Source of the DNA: Pisolithus tinctorius
Taxonomy: Eukaryota > Basidiomycota > Agaricomycetes > Boletales > Pisolithaceae
Assembly: GCA_024663395.1 (NCBI GenBank)
Contig: JANFAH010000089.1
Span: 1-64,000, forward strand
Length of the DNA: 64,000 bases
Reading direction: 5' to 3'
The notes beneath the pieces are model-generated. The model saw only the letters and a list, made by a program, of their open reading frames with translations, was not told the origin of the DNA and made no database searches. The translations under genes were made by a program, and so were the position numbers. Below are positions 46,651 through 58,753 of the stretch, piece after piece; within the stretch, counting starts at the first letter, position 1; every line of letters starts with the position of its first letter.

Positions 46651-48015
46651 ATGGCAACCAAGACTTGTTTTCAACCTCCCCATGGTCATTCTGCCACTAA
46701 TCCCGACTCTGCCTCAGCCAGTGGGGCTCGCTGCAAGACAGCACTAGCTGCCTTGGGCACCACTAGGCGCTCCCCAGATCCCATTAGTCCTTTCAGGGGC
46801 TTTTCAGCCTGGACATCCAATACACCCACTCCATGCTGCCCTACTGCCCCCATCCCTGAGGGTGACCCCAGCGATGATGGGCCAGGTGACAATGATGACA
46901 ACAACCCAGACAATGATGACCCCAGTGATAATGGTCCTGGTGATGATAATCTGGAAGATAATGATCCAGAGGACAAACTGGACCTCCCAGATCTGGACAC
47001 CAAGCCTGCCATTATGGTCTTGGACAACCTTGCATCAGCCATCAAATTGTTGGCTCGCAATGCCTGTACTAGTCCTGAATCCTCAAGCAGGACCAAGTTA
47101 CGTGAGCCCGACACTTTCGATGGTACCGACCCCAAGAAACTTCGCACTTTCTTCATCCAGTGCAAACTCAATTTCCAAGACTGTCCCCAGGCTTTCAGGA
47201 CTGACCACACCAAAGTCATCTTCATGCAATCCTACCTCAAAGGCATGGCCCTTGAGTGGTTCGAGCCAGACTTGCTCAGGCTTGATGACCCTGATGACTG
47301 GCCTCTCTGGATGGACTCCTGGAGGGAGTTCGTCCTAGAATTGCAAACCACCTTCAGCCCCCACGACCCAGTCACTGATGCTGAGAGTCAGCTTGACCAT
47401 CTACATATGAAGGAAAGTCAGCGCATCAACAAATACATAGTTGACTTTAATCGGCTTGCTTTGCAAGTCTGAGGCTATGGAGACGGTGCGCTGCGCCATC
47501 ATTTCTATTCTGGGCTCCCAGACTGGATTAAGGACAAAGTCTGTCAAGTTGGAAAACCCCGGACACTTCACGAGCTCTGCCACCTCACCCAAGAGATAGA
47601 TGCATGCTATTGGGAGCGCAAGGAAGAAGTCCAGCAGGCAAGTAAGCACCAAGGCTCGTCTAACTCCAGCAACAATAAGTCCAGAGGTTCCGGCAACAAC
47701 AGTCAGGCCAAGACCAGTCAGGAGAAAGCCAAGACCGGCAACAATAACAACTGCGGTTCTTCCCCTAAGCCAGGCAACAATAATAGTAGCAACTCTTCCA
47801 AGCCTGAGCCTAGCAAGCTCAGGAAGGATGGGAAGCTTACCCCTGAAGAACGCAAGTGTTGCATAGACGGAAACCTCTGCATGTTCTGTGGAGGGTCCAG
47901 TCACTTCGCTGACAAATGCCCTAAGAAAGCCGGAAAAGCCAAAGCTTGTGCTGCGGCTACCACCGAGGCTGCACCGGCCTCAGGCTCAGGTTCTACCCCC
48001 GAGACAAAAAAATAG
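46651..48015 (+). pseudogene. Gypsy-2 gag with one internal TGA
   Basis: Starts ATG 46651 and matches gypsy-1 gag throughout (capsid-like region, SYLKGMALEWFEPDLL, CCHC knuckle CMFCGGSSHFADKC), ending TAG 48013-48015. The frame is broken by TGA at about 47470, where gypsy-1 has CAA. The two codons are the two products of CpG decay of an ancestral CGA. Confidence 0.87.
48006..48012 (+). promoter_or_regulatory. -1 ribosomal frameshift heptamer (gypsy-2)
   Basis: A AAA AAA in gag phase, immediately before the gag TAG; pol continues in the -1 frame. Matches gypsy-1 at 41605-41611. Confidence 0.75.
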
Positions 48016-51000
48016 GTAGCAGCTCCCAGGACTCCACACAATCTGGGAGCTGCATTGACTCCGGTTGTGCAAACTTGGAGGCTTGTCTCAACGTGTCCAC
48101 TCTTTCCAGTCTGAACTCTTTAACCCCGTATGTCACATTAGAAAACCCAGAAATACCTTGGCTTCATACTTTAGTGGACTCTGGTTCCACGCATTGTTTC
48201 ATAGATAACCAATTTGTTAATCAACACTCTTTTACCCCTTTCTCGGTCTCACCAATCCAACTCTGGCTCTTCAATGGAACATCCACCTTCACTATAACCC
48301 AAGCAGTAGATGTCAATATCTGCTTTGCATCTGGTGATGTCACCCCGGTAACCCTGTATCTAGCCCCATTGGATTCCGAGTGTAAGATAGTTCTCAGACA
48401 TGACTGGCTCACCCGCTACAATCTGTTGATTGACTGGGTACTGAGCAGTCTAACATTCTGGACTCCTGCACAAGGAATGCCAACCCCATCGACACCCCCT
48501 GTAAGCCTGGTTTCCACTGGCCTCCCTGGCTCTGGTCCTAGTGACCAACCCAGCCTTGCGCCATCTGTACTGGTCTCCAACTCCCTGGCTCGCACCCCTC
48601 TGAAGGCCCCTCTTGTTTCTCTAATCAATGCAGCCGCTTTTGTGCGTGCCTGCAAACTAGAAGGGTCTGTCCAGTTCCAACTTCAGCTCTGCCCCTCGGA
48701 TTCAGCTCAAGCCCAATCAGCCTCGGCTTCCCCTCCTCTGGCCTTACCCAACGTCCTGGAAGAGTACCACGACTTCGCTGATGTATTCAGCAAGGCCAAG
48801 GCCTTGGCACTCCTGCCACACCAGGAGTATGACCTGAAGATAGAGCTCAAAGAAGGAACAACCCCACCTCTCAGCACCATCTATTCACTTTACCCAGTTG
48901 AGCTGCAGGCTCTCCGGACCTTCATCGACAAAAACCTTACTACCGGATTCATTTGGCCTACCTCCTCCCCCTATGCTGCACCAGTACTCTTTGTCAAGAA
49001 GAAGGACAGCTCCCTCCAGCTTTGCATAGACTTCCGCAGCCTCAACAAAATCACTAAGAAGGACTGCTACCCACTCCTGCTCATCTCCGACCTCTTGGAT
49101 TCACCAAGCCGAGCCAAGATCTATACTAAAATTGATCTTCGGCATGCCTACCATCTCGTCCGGATTGCCCCAGGCAATGAATGGAAGACCGCCTTCCGGA
49201 CTCAGTATGGATCCTATGAGTGGTTAGTGATGCCCTTTGGCCTCACCAATGCCCCGGCCACTTTCCAATGCTTCGTGAATACCATCTTTGCAGATATGTT
49301 AGATGTCTGTGTGGTCGTCTACCTAGATGACATCTTGATCTATTCTGGAGATAAGGAGTCTCATAAGCAGCATGTCCGAGAGGTCCTCCACCAGCTTCGG
49401 CTTCATGGTCTTTATGCGAAGCCGGAGAAATGTGAGTTCCACTCAGACTCGGTCAAATACCTTGGATTCCACCTCTCCCCTGCTGGCCTCACAATGTCCA
49501 AGGAAAAGGTCCAGACCATCTGCGATTGGCCTGAGCCTTGCAAGGTCAAGGACATTCAGTCTTTCCTTGGATTCACCAACTTCTACTGCCAGTTTATCTT
49601 TAATTACTTGGACATCGTCGTACTGCTGACTCGGCTTACCCGCAAGGGGGCTCCTTGGAACTTCTCTGAGGAGTGCCGCTGGTCATTTAATAACCTCAAG
49701 GCCGCCTTCACTACCATGCTGGTCTTAACTCATTTCATCCCTGGGGTCCCCATCACCATTGAGACCGATGCCTCGGACTATGCCATTGCTGGCATCCTCT
49801 CTATCACCTGTGGCGACAGCCAGATCCACACAGTCGCTTTCTACTCCTGGACTCTGATGGCCCTGGAATTGAATTATGATACTCACAACAAGGAATTGCT
49901 TGCAATCTTTGAAGCATTCTGGACCTGGCGCCATTACCTTGAGGGCTTGGCCTCACCGGTCGACATTGTAACCGACCACAAGAACCTCAAGTACTTCTCT
50001 ACCTCTAAAGTACTCACCTGCTGCCAAGCTTGTTGGTCTGAGTTCCTGTCTCAGTTCAATATGATCATTTGATTCAGGCCCAGTAAGCTCAGGGCTAAGC
50101 CCGATGCCCTAACTAGATGATGGGACGTCTACCCCAAAGAGGGGGATAGCGGCTATGCCCAAGTGAACCCACAGAACCTGAGACCAGTCTTCACCCAAGA
50201 GCAACTAGCGGTTTCCCTTCGTGCAACCTACCTCAAGTACCCAGTCTTATGAGCAGTCACACTGATGGATATAGAGAAGCTTCATAATGACATCCTGACT
50301 GCACTACCAGACGACCCGGTCTCACAAATCTGTCTGTCCAACATGTCTGATCCCCAGTGGTCAGTAGATGACACTGGCTTCCTTCGGCTTGATGGAAGAA
50401 TCTACATGCTGGACTCAAATGATCTCCATCTTAGGGTCTTGCAGCTTAAGCATGACCACCCCCTGTCTGGCCACTTTGGCCAAAACCGAACCCTAGAGCT
50501 CATTTGGCATGAATATACCTGGCCTGGCCTCAGGACATTTGTCAAGGACTATGTCCGGTCTTGCACGGCCTATGCTTGGGCTAAGGTTCCCTGCAATCGG
50601 CCTTACAGCCTTCTCAAGCAACTCCTGGTGCCGGAGAAGCCATGGAATTCTATCTCTATGGATCATTGAGCAACTCCCGGCTTCACGGCCATCCTCATTG
50701 TAGTTGACTGGCTTTCCAAGCAGGCCATATTCATCCCCACCCACAACACCATAACAGCCCCAGAACTTGCCAAACTATTCCTACTCCATGTCTTCTCAAA
50801 GCACAGAGTACTGGCCCATGTAACCTCAGACCAAGGCTTGGAGTTCATCTCTCATTTCTTCTGGTCGCTTGGCAAGGCTTTAGACATGCGCTTACACTTC
50901 ACCTCAGGCTACCACCCCAAAGGTGATGGCCAGACCGAAAGGACCAACCAGACCCTAGAACAATACCTCCGAGTATACTGCAACTACCAGCAGGATAATT

Positions 51001-51719
51001 GGGCTGAACTACTACCTTTGGCCGAGTTTGCTTACAACAACACCCCTAGCGCTACTACCAGTGTTTCACCTTTCTTTGCTAATAAGGGCTATCATCCCAA
51101 CATCTCAGTATACCCAGAGCATGATCTCACCTCTGCTCGGGCTCGTGACTATGCAGTCGACTTAGACTCACTGCATCAATACCTATGGGAAGAAATGACC
51201 TTAGCACAGCAGCGCTATCAAGGACTGGCCAATGCTAAATGCATGCCGGCTCTGGACTTCAAGATCGGTGACCAAGTATATGTCAAAGCCAAATACTTCC
51301 GGTCTACTCAGCCTTCCAAGAAGCTCTTGGAGAAGAATCTTGGACCATACCTAGTCATAGCTCAGGCTGGTACCCACTCATTCACACTGCACCTACCGGA
51401 CCCAATGCGCACAGTACATCTGGTCTTCCACGTGTCCCAACTCAAGCCGGCCATCCCTAATACCATCCCAAACCGGACTCAACCACCACCCCCACCAGTC
51501 AAAGTCAATGGTGACCTAGAGTTCAAGGTAGCAGAAATCCTCGACTCTAAGGTTGACCAGTGTTGCCAGTGTTGGCTTCAGTACTTAGTCCGGTGGACTG
51601 GCTATGAGGGGACCGATGAAGAAACCACTTGGGTACTCGCTACAGAGCTTGACAATGCTTCTGAACTCGTCCAAGAGTTTCACTCCAGCTATCCCAGTAA
51701 ACCCAGCCCATACCAATGA
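48013..51719 (+). pseudogene. Gypsy-2 pol: protease, RT, RNase H, integrase, chromodomain
   Basis: Domains in order: retropepsin (LVDSGSTHCFID, ~48170); RT (FVKKKDSSLQLCIDFRSLNK, and YLDDILIYS ~49320 with the YxDD site); RNase H (ETDASDYAIAGIL); integrase HHCC zinc region (HPLSGHFGQN) and core (GDGQTERTNQTLEQYL); GPY-like region; chromodomain (VRWTGYEGTDEETTW, ~51590-51660). TGA at about 50070 follows RNase H where gypsy-1 has AGG. The second integrase Cys is Tyr, and a deletion near 50668-50690 shifts the frame. The domain order identifies a Ty3/gypsy chromovirus. Confidence 0.93.
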
Positions 51720-52838
51720 GGACTGGTCTCAACCGGCCTCAGTGTCTTTTCTGTTTTCTATTGGTATCTAGTTTTCTTTGATCTCTTACTTACTTTGTTT
51801 TCCCCTTCTTGTTTTTCTTGCTCTACTGTACAATGTCAGACACTGGACACTGGACACCAGACACTGGATACGTGACATTGGCAGAAGGAAAAAACTACAA
51901 GCCTACGCTAAGGTACTACTCGCCCTCGGCCATGGCCTCATCCTCTCCCTTGGTCTCCTCCTCTTCGTCCTCACCATGGGTCCTCAGCCACTCAGCCTCC
52001 TCGCACAGCTCTTCGGAATCGAGCTCAGATGAGCCCGAGTCCGAAGGGGAGACCGCCATGCTGAAACCATAGGACTCATCGAGTAGCAACTCGAGTGTGT
52101 CGGCTATGTGGCCTGAATTCTTGACCACGGTTTCATGAAGTTTGAAGAGGCTGGCCAGGTTGTTGGCAATCAGCCCCATGGCCTCGATCAGTCACTTGAG
52201 CTTGTTTTCCAAGGCTGAGTACCTTTCGGCACCGGCCTCCCTCAGCCCGCTCCCTCTGGCCTCGGGCTCGTTGATCTCCAACACCTCGACCACTTTCGAC
52301 TTCGCCCACTTCTTCTGGCTCAGCCCAGGCTCAGGCATTTTGTCGTCAGCCCTCCTCTTCTTCCCCTTGTTGGCTTTTGGACCGGCCTTAGGACCAGCCT
52401 CAGCGTCCTTCCCATCTCCCGGCCACCAGCACTTGCCTTTGGATTGGTTGCAGCGCATGCAGGCAACCCTTTTCTTGTTTCCATCTACAAGGAACTTGCA
52501 GACGACCTGCACCCGAGTGCAACAGGTACAACTAGAGGATGTTAGATGAAAAGAGTGCAGGTGGTGGAAAAAATACTCACCCAGGGTCCATCACCACCCT
52601 TTTCACTTCACCCCCAGCCTCACCACTAGCACCCCCAGCACCAGCTTCATCACTCTTGCTGGCCTCGGCCTTGCACCTACACTCGGCCTCCTGCCTCTCC
52701 TCCTCTTCGCGTGCTCTCCTCTCCTCGGCCTCCCATGCTGCCTTCTTGGCCTCGGCTTTCTCCCTCTCAGCCCTCTCAGCCTTGGCCTGCTCTCTCACCA
52801 CTCTCTCGGCCTCAAGCCGAGCCTGCTCCTCCCACCGG

Positions 52839-54647
52839 TGTGAGTCAAAGTGAGGTTCAGTGGTGGAAACCAACCAAAACCAACACAAAAGACAATGAAA
52901 GCGAGTGGTGGTGTGCCTATGCGGTACCTAGATGGTGGAACCTGTTCTTTGGGAGGGTTTTTGCGAACTACAACACTCAAAGATGAGTGCTGAGGGTTGG
53001 GGGTGCTCCTGACGAAGAAGGAGCAGGAATGCGAGAGGAAGCGATGGGGCAGACTGCTGTCAGCCTACAGAAGGATGGATGACGACTTAATTCGATGCTC
53101 TGAGCTGCACTGAGCTCAGGGAGGACTTGGAGCGAAGTAGATTGATGATAGACAATAATAAGCAAAGTAGACGATAGTTAGACCCTTAATAAAGTCTCAA
53201 CTATCGAAGCTGCTGAATGATTTTCTGAATGATAACAAAATGCGAGCAAGAGGGGCTCTCTGATGTCTTCTTTTTTTGCTACCTAAGTACAGTGATTTAT
53301 ATACAGTACAGGGGCGTTGCCTATGGAAAACAAGGTGCAAACACTTGGTAAGTGATTGGTAACTGATGAGTAAGGAATGTAAGCAGTGGGTAATCGTCTT
53401 AGAAAGCATTGGTGAGCATTGGTAAGGATAAGTAAGCCAAAAGGCGAAGAATCAGTAAGCAAGGGCAAAAGATTGGTAAGTATTGGCAATAGGTGAGTCA
53501 AAGACAGTCAGAATGTCAAAGTATGAGTCAAGTAATGTCAGAAACTGGGAAAGCGCACTGGAATCGCATTAGGGGGAGGCTGTGCATGTCACATCTCGAA
53601 GAGATCGTTTCTGGGCCAAAGTGGGATGACAGAGAGGCAGCGCTGATCTGATGCCGATATAGTACATCCAAAAGCGGACAGGGTGAGTCAGATGTCAACA
53701 GGGGTCAAGCTTTGGGGGTCTGTGGGGTGACAGGAGCATAAGGGATCGCAACTTTCCCCCCCCTTACTGTCCTCTCAGTGAAGCAAATAAAAACTTCATG
53801 AATGAGGCTCTGTTGGAAGAGAGGATGAAGGGGGAGCGTCTTCTGCTGTATCTTGCAATAAGGAGGCAAGATGTGCATCATACTCATCATGGATGCGATC
53901 AGGGAGAGTGGAGAACAGTAGATTATACTGTAGCTGTCGCAATTTTGGAAGAATGATGGACGAGACTGGTATGAAGACGTTGCAGGGAGCAGGGAGGAAG
54001 GATCCATATGCTTCTTGGACTGGAGAGACTGAAACGACCACATAAGACCTTTCCAAGCGAATGACAGACCTGAGGCGACCAAAGAATGTCCTCCTAGAGG
54101 TCATACTGACAAAAAGAACACGCTGTCCAAGCTGGATGGGCTGAGAGGGGGCAGACGAGGGTGGGATGTACCAGGATGCTTCAGGACGGAAGCTAGTAGG
54201 AACTCCTGGTAGATATATGTAGCCATGGTCCCTAGCAAAGGGGACAAGCGAAATGATTGATGTGGAGGCGGCCATATCAGAAGAATTAGCGAAATGAGCG
54301 TCTTTTGGAGGGAGTGCTGTAGAAACATGTGGAGTGCGCAAATCCTTTCCAATTTTGGAAGGTGGGATCGCGTGGCTGAGCACTACAAGCGAGTGTGGGA
54401 ATGGTTTCGGTGTCTGCAGAATTGGCGGAGATATGTCGAAAACCGGAATGCCGTACACGGGCGCTTAAGAACTTTATTGGCGCTTAACTCGCTTCCTCCT
54501 TTTTCTTTGGCATTGACAACTCGTTCTTGTGCGAGGGATGACTGCCAACATTTCTGGCCGTCCTTCTTTGCATGAGGGCTATGGTCTTCATCTCCATTCA
54601 TCAGCTACATCCATGTCCACCTCACCAAACACCTTTGGTGTGTGACA
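52839..54647 (-). mobile_element. Element E2, intact copy of the 1.8-kb E family
   Basis: 1809 bp inserted in the gypsy-2 accessory gene, flanked by CCGG on both sides (52835-52838, 54648-54651); alignment with the gypsy-1 accessory gene shows a clean 4-bp duplication. In coding orientation it starts TGTCACACACC and ends TTTGACTCACA. It carries a 220-codon frame and has a TATA box (TGTATATAAATC) about 440 bp before its end. TG...CA ends plus an internal promoter fit a very long solo LTR; imperfect end symmetry and a 4-bp TSD leave a non-autonomous DNA element possible. Confidence 0.78.
53796..54458 (-). CDS. E-element 220-residue protein, unknown
   Basis: Open frame in E2 from MYGIPVFDISPPIL to a Pro/Ser-rich end (PPSSSLPTEPHS). 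A central part (about residues 95-150: GQRVLFVSMTSRRTFFG, SYVVVSVSPVQEAYGSF) is rich in beta-branched residues and resembles no transposon enzyme I know. It is conserved in E1 with mostly CpG-type changes. A short upstream frame (54383-54601) could be part of the same protein through an intron or frameshift. Function unknown. Confidence 0.45.
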   Translation of the reverse strand: MYGIPVFDISPPILQTPKPFPHSLVVLSHAIPPSKIGKDLRTPHVSTALPPKDAHFANSSDMAASTSIISLVPFARDHGYIYLPGVPTSFRPEASWYIPPSSAPSQPIQLGQRVLFVSMTSRRTFFGRLRSVIRLERSYVVVSVSPVQEAYGSFLPAPCNVFIPVSSIILPKLRQLQYNLLFSTLPDRIHDEYDAHLASLLQDTAEDAPPSSSLPTEPHS

Positions 54648-54930
54648 CCGGGCTTGTTCAGCTGCCTTGCGCCATTTCCTCTCCTTGGCCTTGGCCCTCA
54701 TTGTCGGTGTCATACTTGATGGCGTCTTCCAACACCTGGGTCCAGTCTATCACGACCCGGCCTTCACTAGTGATGTCAGTCGGGGTGATCAGTCTCGAGG
54801 CAGACATGATGGTTAAGATACAAAGGAAAGATGCAAAAGGCTTAGTGAGCCACAAGTATCAACTTTTCGAACTCAGCCAACTTTCGGACTCGGCCTGCCA
54901 CTCTCGTAGGGGTCTCATGGGTTCGACCCC

Positions 54931-54944
54931 TAAGAGGGGGATAC
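54931..54944 (+). other. Polypurine tract, gypsy-2
   Basis: TAAGAGGGGGATAC immediately before the 3' LTR, the usual primer site for plus-strand DNA synthesis; the same tract precedes the gypsy-1 3' LTR at 60131-60144. Confidence 0.8.
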
Positions 54945-55453
54945 TGTCATAGCCATGTCTCAACCCCAGCTGGACTCAGCCTCGCACTCATTGAGTCTGG
55001 CCTCAGCCTTGTCTGTCCGTCCCCAGATAGCTTAGTGCGGTGAACACTGCTTTGCAGTGTCTGTCATTTCGGTTAGGTCCTGTCCCCAGTCCACCTGTCC
55101 CAGTCTCCATTACCTTAGTCATGCATTACTAATACCTGTCTTACCAATCCTCTTAGCAATCCTTGTGAGACCGGCATTACCGGTCTCTGTACTATAGCTA
55201 CTCTAGTATATAAGCTCGTAGATACTCGGCCTGTAGACCTCAGTCTGAAATCAACTAAGTTAACCTGATAACCCCACTTTGGCCTTGGACTCAGACTGAG
55301 ACCCATGCAAGGGAATAGCACTGTACTCCCAGTTGCTAAGTCCAATCAGTCCAATCATCGGTGTCTTCGACTCCCCTTCTGGTCCCGACCCCTCGGTCTC
55401 GCACCCACTTCGGTCTCTGGTCCAGTCCCAACCCAGACATCCCATACTTGACA
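54945..55453 (+). repeat. Gypsy-2 3' LTR
   Basis: 509 bp, TGTCATAG to TTGACA, followed by the target duplication ATAGG. Confidence 0.92.
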
Positions 55454-55458
55454 ATAGG

Positions 55459-55906
55459 TAGCCAAAGAAGAAGAAGATGTCAGAGAGCCCCCTCTTGCTT
55501 GCATTTTATCATCACTCAGTAAATCATTCAGCAGCTCTGATAGTTGAGACTTTATTAAGGGTCTAACTATCATCTACTTTGCTTATTATTGTCTATCATC
55601 AATCAGCTTTGCTCCAAGTCCTCCCTGAGCTCAGTGCAGCTCAGGGCTTCAAATTAAGTCATCATCCATCCTTCTGTAGGCTGACAGCAGTCTACCCCAT
55701 CACATTCTCTCACATTCCTGCTCCTTCTTTGTCAGGAGCACCCCCAACCCTCAGCACTCATCTTTGAGTGTTGTAGCTCACAAAAACCCTTCCCAGTCAA
55801 AGGTTCCACCATCTGGGTACCATGTAGGCCCACCACCACTCACTTTCATTGTCTTTTGTGTTGGTTTTGGTTGGTTTCCACCACTGAACCACACTTTGAC
55901 TCACAT
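55459..55906 (+). mobile_element. Element E1, right end
   Basis: Continues E1 after gypsy-2: it matches the reverse complement of 52839-53283 in E2 and ends TTTGACTCACA at 55906, directly at the resumption of gypsy-1 pol. CpG-poor, like the left part of E1. Confidence 0.85.
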
Positions 55907-58753
55907 CACTGTCCCCAGTCAAGCTACAAGCTCTCCAGACTTTCATCAATGAAAATCTCACTACCAGTTTCATTTGTCTGACCTCTTCCCCCTATGCTGT
56001 GCTGGTCCTCTTCATTAAGAAGGACAGCTCCATCCAGCTTTGTGTAGACTTCTGTGGCCTGAACAAAATCACCAAGAAAGACCACTACTCACTCCCACTC
56101 ATCTCCAATCTCTTGGACTCACCAAGCCAAGCCAAAATCTATACCAAGATTGATCTCTGGCATCTCATCCAGATTGCCCTGGGCAATGAATGGAAGGCTG
56201 CCTTCTGGACTCAGTACAGGTCCTATGAGTGGTTAGTGATGCCCTTCAGCCTCACCAATGCCCTGGCCACTTTCCAGTGCTTCATCAATACTATCTTCAT
56301 GGATATGCTAGATGTATGTGTGGTTGTCTACCTTGATGACATTTTGATCTACTCTGGAGACAAAGAGTCCCACAAGCAGCATGTCCAAGAAGTACTCTGC
56401 CAGCTTCAGCTTCACAGCCTTTATGTGAAGCCAGAGAAATGTGAATTCCACTCAGACTCAGCAGAATATCTTGGCTTCCACCTCTCCCCTGCCAGCCTCA
56501 CAATGTTGAAGGAAAAGGTCCAGACCATCTGTGATTGGCCTGAGCCTCACAAGGTCAAGGACCTACAATCTTTCCTCAGCTTTGCAAATTTCTATCACTG
56601 GTTTATCTTTAACTACTCGGACATTGTTATACCTTTAACCTGGCTTACTCACAAAGGTGCCCCTTGGAACTTCTCTGAGGAGTGCCACTGGTCATTCAAC
56701 AACCTCAAGGCCACCTTCATGACTGTGCCAGTCTTAACTCACTTCATCCCCAGGGTCCCCATTACTGTGGAGACCAATGCATCAGACTATACCATCACCA
56801 GCATCCTGTCCATTACTTGTGGTGATGGCCAGATTAATCTGGTCACCTTCTACTCCTGGACTCTGACTGCCCTGGAGTTGAACTATGATACTCATGATAA
56901 GGAATTGCTTGCAATCTTTGAAGCATTCCAGACCTGGCACCACTACCTTGAGGGCTCAGCCTCACCAGTTGATGTTGTCACTGACCACAAGAAATTAGAA
57001 TACTTTTCTACCTCTAAGGTACTCACTTGCTGCCAAGCTCACTGGTCTGAATTTTTCTCACAGTTCAATATGATAATCAGGTTCAGGCCTGGTAAGCTTG
57101 AGGCTAAGCCTGACACTCTAACTAGATGATGGGACATCTACTCCAACAAGGGGGATAGTGGCTATGCCCAAGTGAACCTGCAGAGCCTGAGACCAGTCTT
57201 CACCCAAGAGTAACTAGTGGTCTCCCTCCATGCCACTTATCTTGAGTACCCAGTCTTACAGGCAGTTGCACTAATGGATATAGAGAAGCTCCATAATGAT
57301 ATCCTGACCACACTACCAGATGACCCAGTCTCACAAATCCACTTGTCCAACATGTCTGATCCCTGGTGGTCAGTAGATGACACCAGTTTCCTTCAGCTTG
57401 ATGGAAGAATCTATGTGCTGGACTCAAATGACCTTCACCTTAGGATCTTGCACCTCAAGCATGACCACCCCCTGTCTGGCCACTTTGGCCAGAACCACAC
57501 TTTAGAACTCATCTGGCATGAGTATACCTGGCCTGGCCTCAGGACCTTTGTCAAAGACTATGTCCAGTCTTGCATGGCCTGTGCTTGGGCTAAGGTTCCC
57601 TGCCACCAGCCTTACAGCCTCCTCAAGCAACTTCTGGTGCCAGAGAGACCATGGAATTCCATCTCTATGGATTTCATTGAGCAACTCCTGGCCTCATCCA
57701 GCTTCATGGCCATCCTCATTGTAGTTGACCAGCTTTCCAAGCAGGCCATCTTCATCCCCACCCATGACACCATCACAGCCCCAGAACTCATCAAACTCTT
57801 CCTATTCCATGTCTTTTCAAAGCATGGAGTGCCAGCCCATGTAACCTCAGACTGAGGCTTGGAGTTCATGTCTCACTTCTTCTGGTCACTTGGTAAGGCC
57901 TTAGATATGCACTTACACTTCACCTTGGGCTACCACCCTGAGGGCAATGGCCAGACTGAGTGGCCAGACTGAGCAGACTAACCAGACACTGGAACAGTAC
58001 CTCTGAGTCTACTGTAACTATCAACAGGACAACTGGGCCAACCTACTACCTCTGGCTGAGTTCACTTACAACAATGCCCCTAGCGCCACTACTGGTGTCT
58101 TCCCTTTCTTTGCTAATAAGGGCTACCACCCCAATATCTTGGTGTACCTGGAGCACAACCTTACCTCCACTCAGGCTTGTGATTATGTGGTCAACTTAGA
58201 CTTGCTGCATCAATACCTATGTGAGGAGATGACCCTTGCTCAACAATGATACCAAGGACTGGCCAATGCTAAATGTATGCTGGCCCCAGACTTTAAGGTT
58301 GGTGATCAAGTGTATGTTAAAGCCAAATACTTCCAGTCAACTTGGCCCTCCAAGAAGCTCTCAGAAAAGAACCTTGGGCCATACCTGGTCATAGCTCAGG
58401 CCAGTACCCACTCATTCACTCTGCACCTGCCAGACTCAATGTGCACAGTCCATCCAGTCTTCCATGTGTCCCAACTCAAGCTAGCCATCCCTAACACCAT
58501 CCTGAACTGGACTCAGCCACCACCCCCACCAGTTGAGGTTGATGGTGAGCTAGAGTTTGAGGTAGCCAAAATCCTTGACTCCAAGGTCAACCAGCATCAC
58601 TGGTGTTGGCTTCAATACCTAGTCTGGTGGACTGGCTATGAAGGGACTGAAGAAGAGACCACTTGGGTACTCACCACTGAGCTAGACAATGCTTCTGAAC
58701 TTGTACAAGAGTTCCACTCTTGCTATCCTGGTAAACCCAGCCCATACCAATGA
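55907..58753 (+). pseudogene. Gypsy-1 pol, RT to chromodomain (3' fragment)
   Basis: Resumes where the frame at 42487 stopped. RT carries YLDDILIYSGDKESH (~56330), then RNase H, with an open frame to TGA 57127-57129. Integrase has an intact zinc-binding half (MACAWAK) and the core WNSISMDFIEQ, interrupted by TGA near 57853 and a short duplication near 57955. The chromodomain (VWWTGYEGTEEETTW) ends at 58753. Stops lie mostly at positions explained by CpG decay; inactive. Confidence 0.9.

Larger units (their letters stand above)
51916..54807 (-). pseudogene. Antisense accessory gene of gypsy-2, Zn2Cys6 protein
   Basis: Runs opposite to gag-pol between the chromodomain and the 3' LTR. The first exon starts at ATG 54807 (MSASRLITPTDITS, VVIDWTQVLEDAIKYDTD). 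It shows a 14-nt deletion relative to the gypsy-1 copy and is split by E2 (52839-54647). It continues with a charged coiled coil rich in Ala, Glu and Arg (52838-52600) and, after an intron ending at 52532, a cluster with C-x2-C-x6-C-x12-C-x2-C-x6-C spacing (ends MRCNQSKGK then Cys). This is a fungal Zn2Cys6 pattern. A helical domain (NNLASLFKLHETVV, SELDSEELCEEAEWL) ends at 51916. It probably encoded a DNA-binding protein; now broken. Confidence 0.75.
46136..55453 (+). mobile_element. Gypsy-2: Ty3/gypsy chromovirus inserted in E1, interrupted by E2
   Basis: Complete from 5' LTR (46136-46612) to 3' LTR (54945-55453), with ATAGG duplication. Internal order: gag, -1 frameshift site, pol with chromodomain, antisense accessory gene, polypurine tract AAGAGGGGGATAC just before the 3' LTR. 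E2 (52839-54647) lies in the accessory gene. Retains many more CpG than gypsy-1 but has nonsense and frameshift changes in gag, RNase H and integrase. Confidence 0.92.

Noticed and set aside
46686..47225. Long minus-strand frame opposite gypsy-2 gag (also 40252-40743 opposite gypsy-1 gag)
   Set aside because: Shadow of the Asp/Pro-rich gag codons; Ser/Gly/Leu-biased product with no motif, unlike the real antisense gene downstream.
52192..52888. Treating the antisense frames in gypsy-2 as independent host genes
   Set aside because: The same gene occupies the same position in gypsy-1, and the break coincides exactly with E2, so it belongs to the element.
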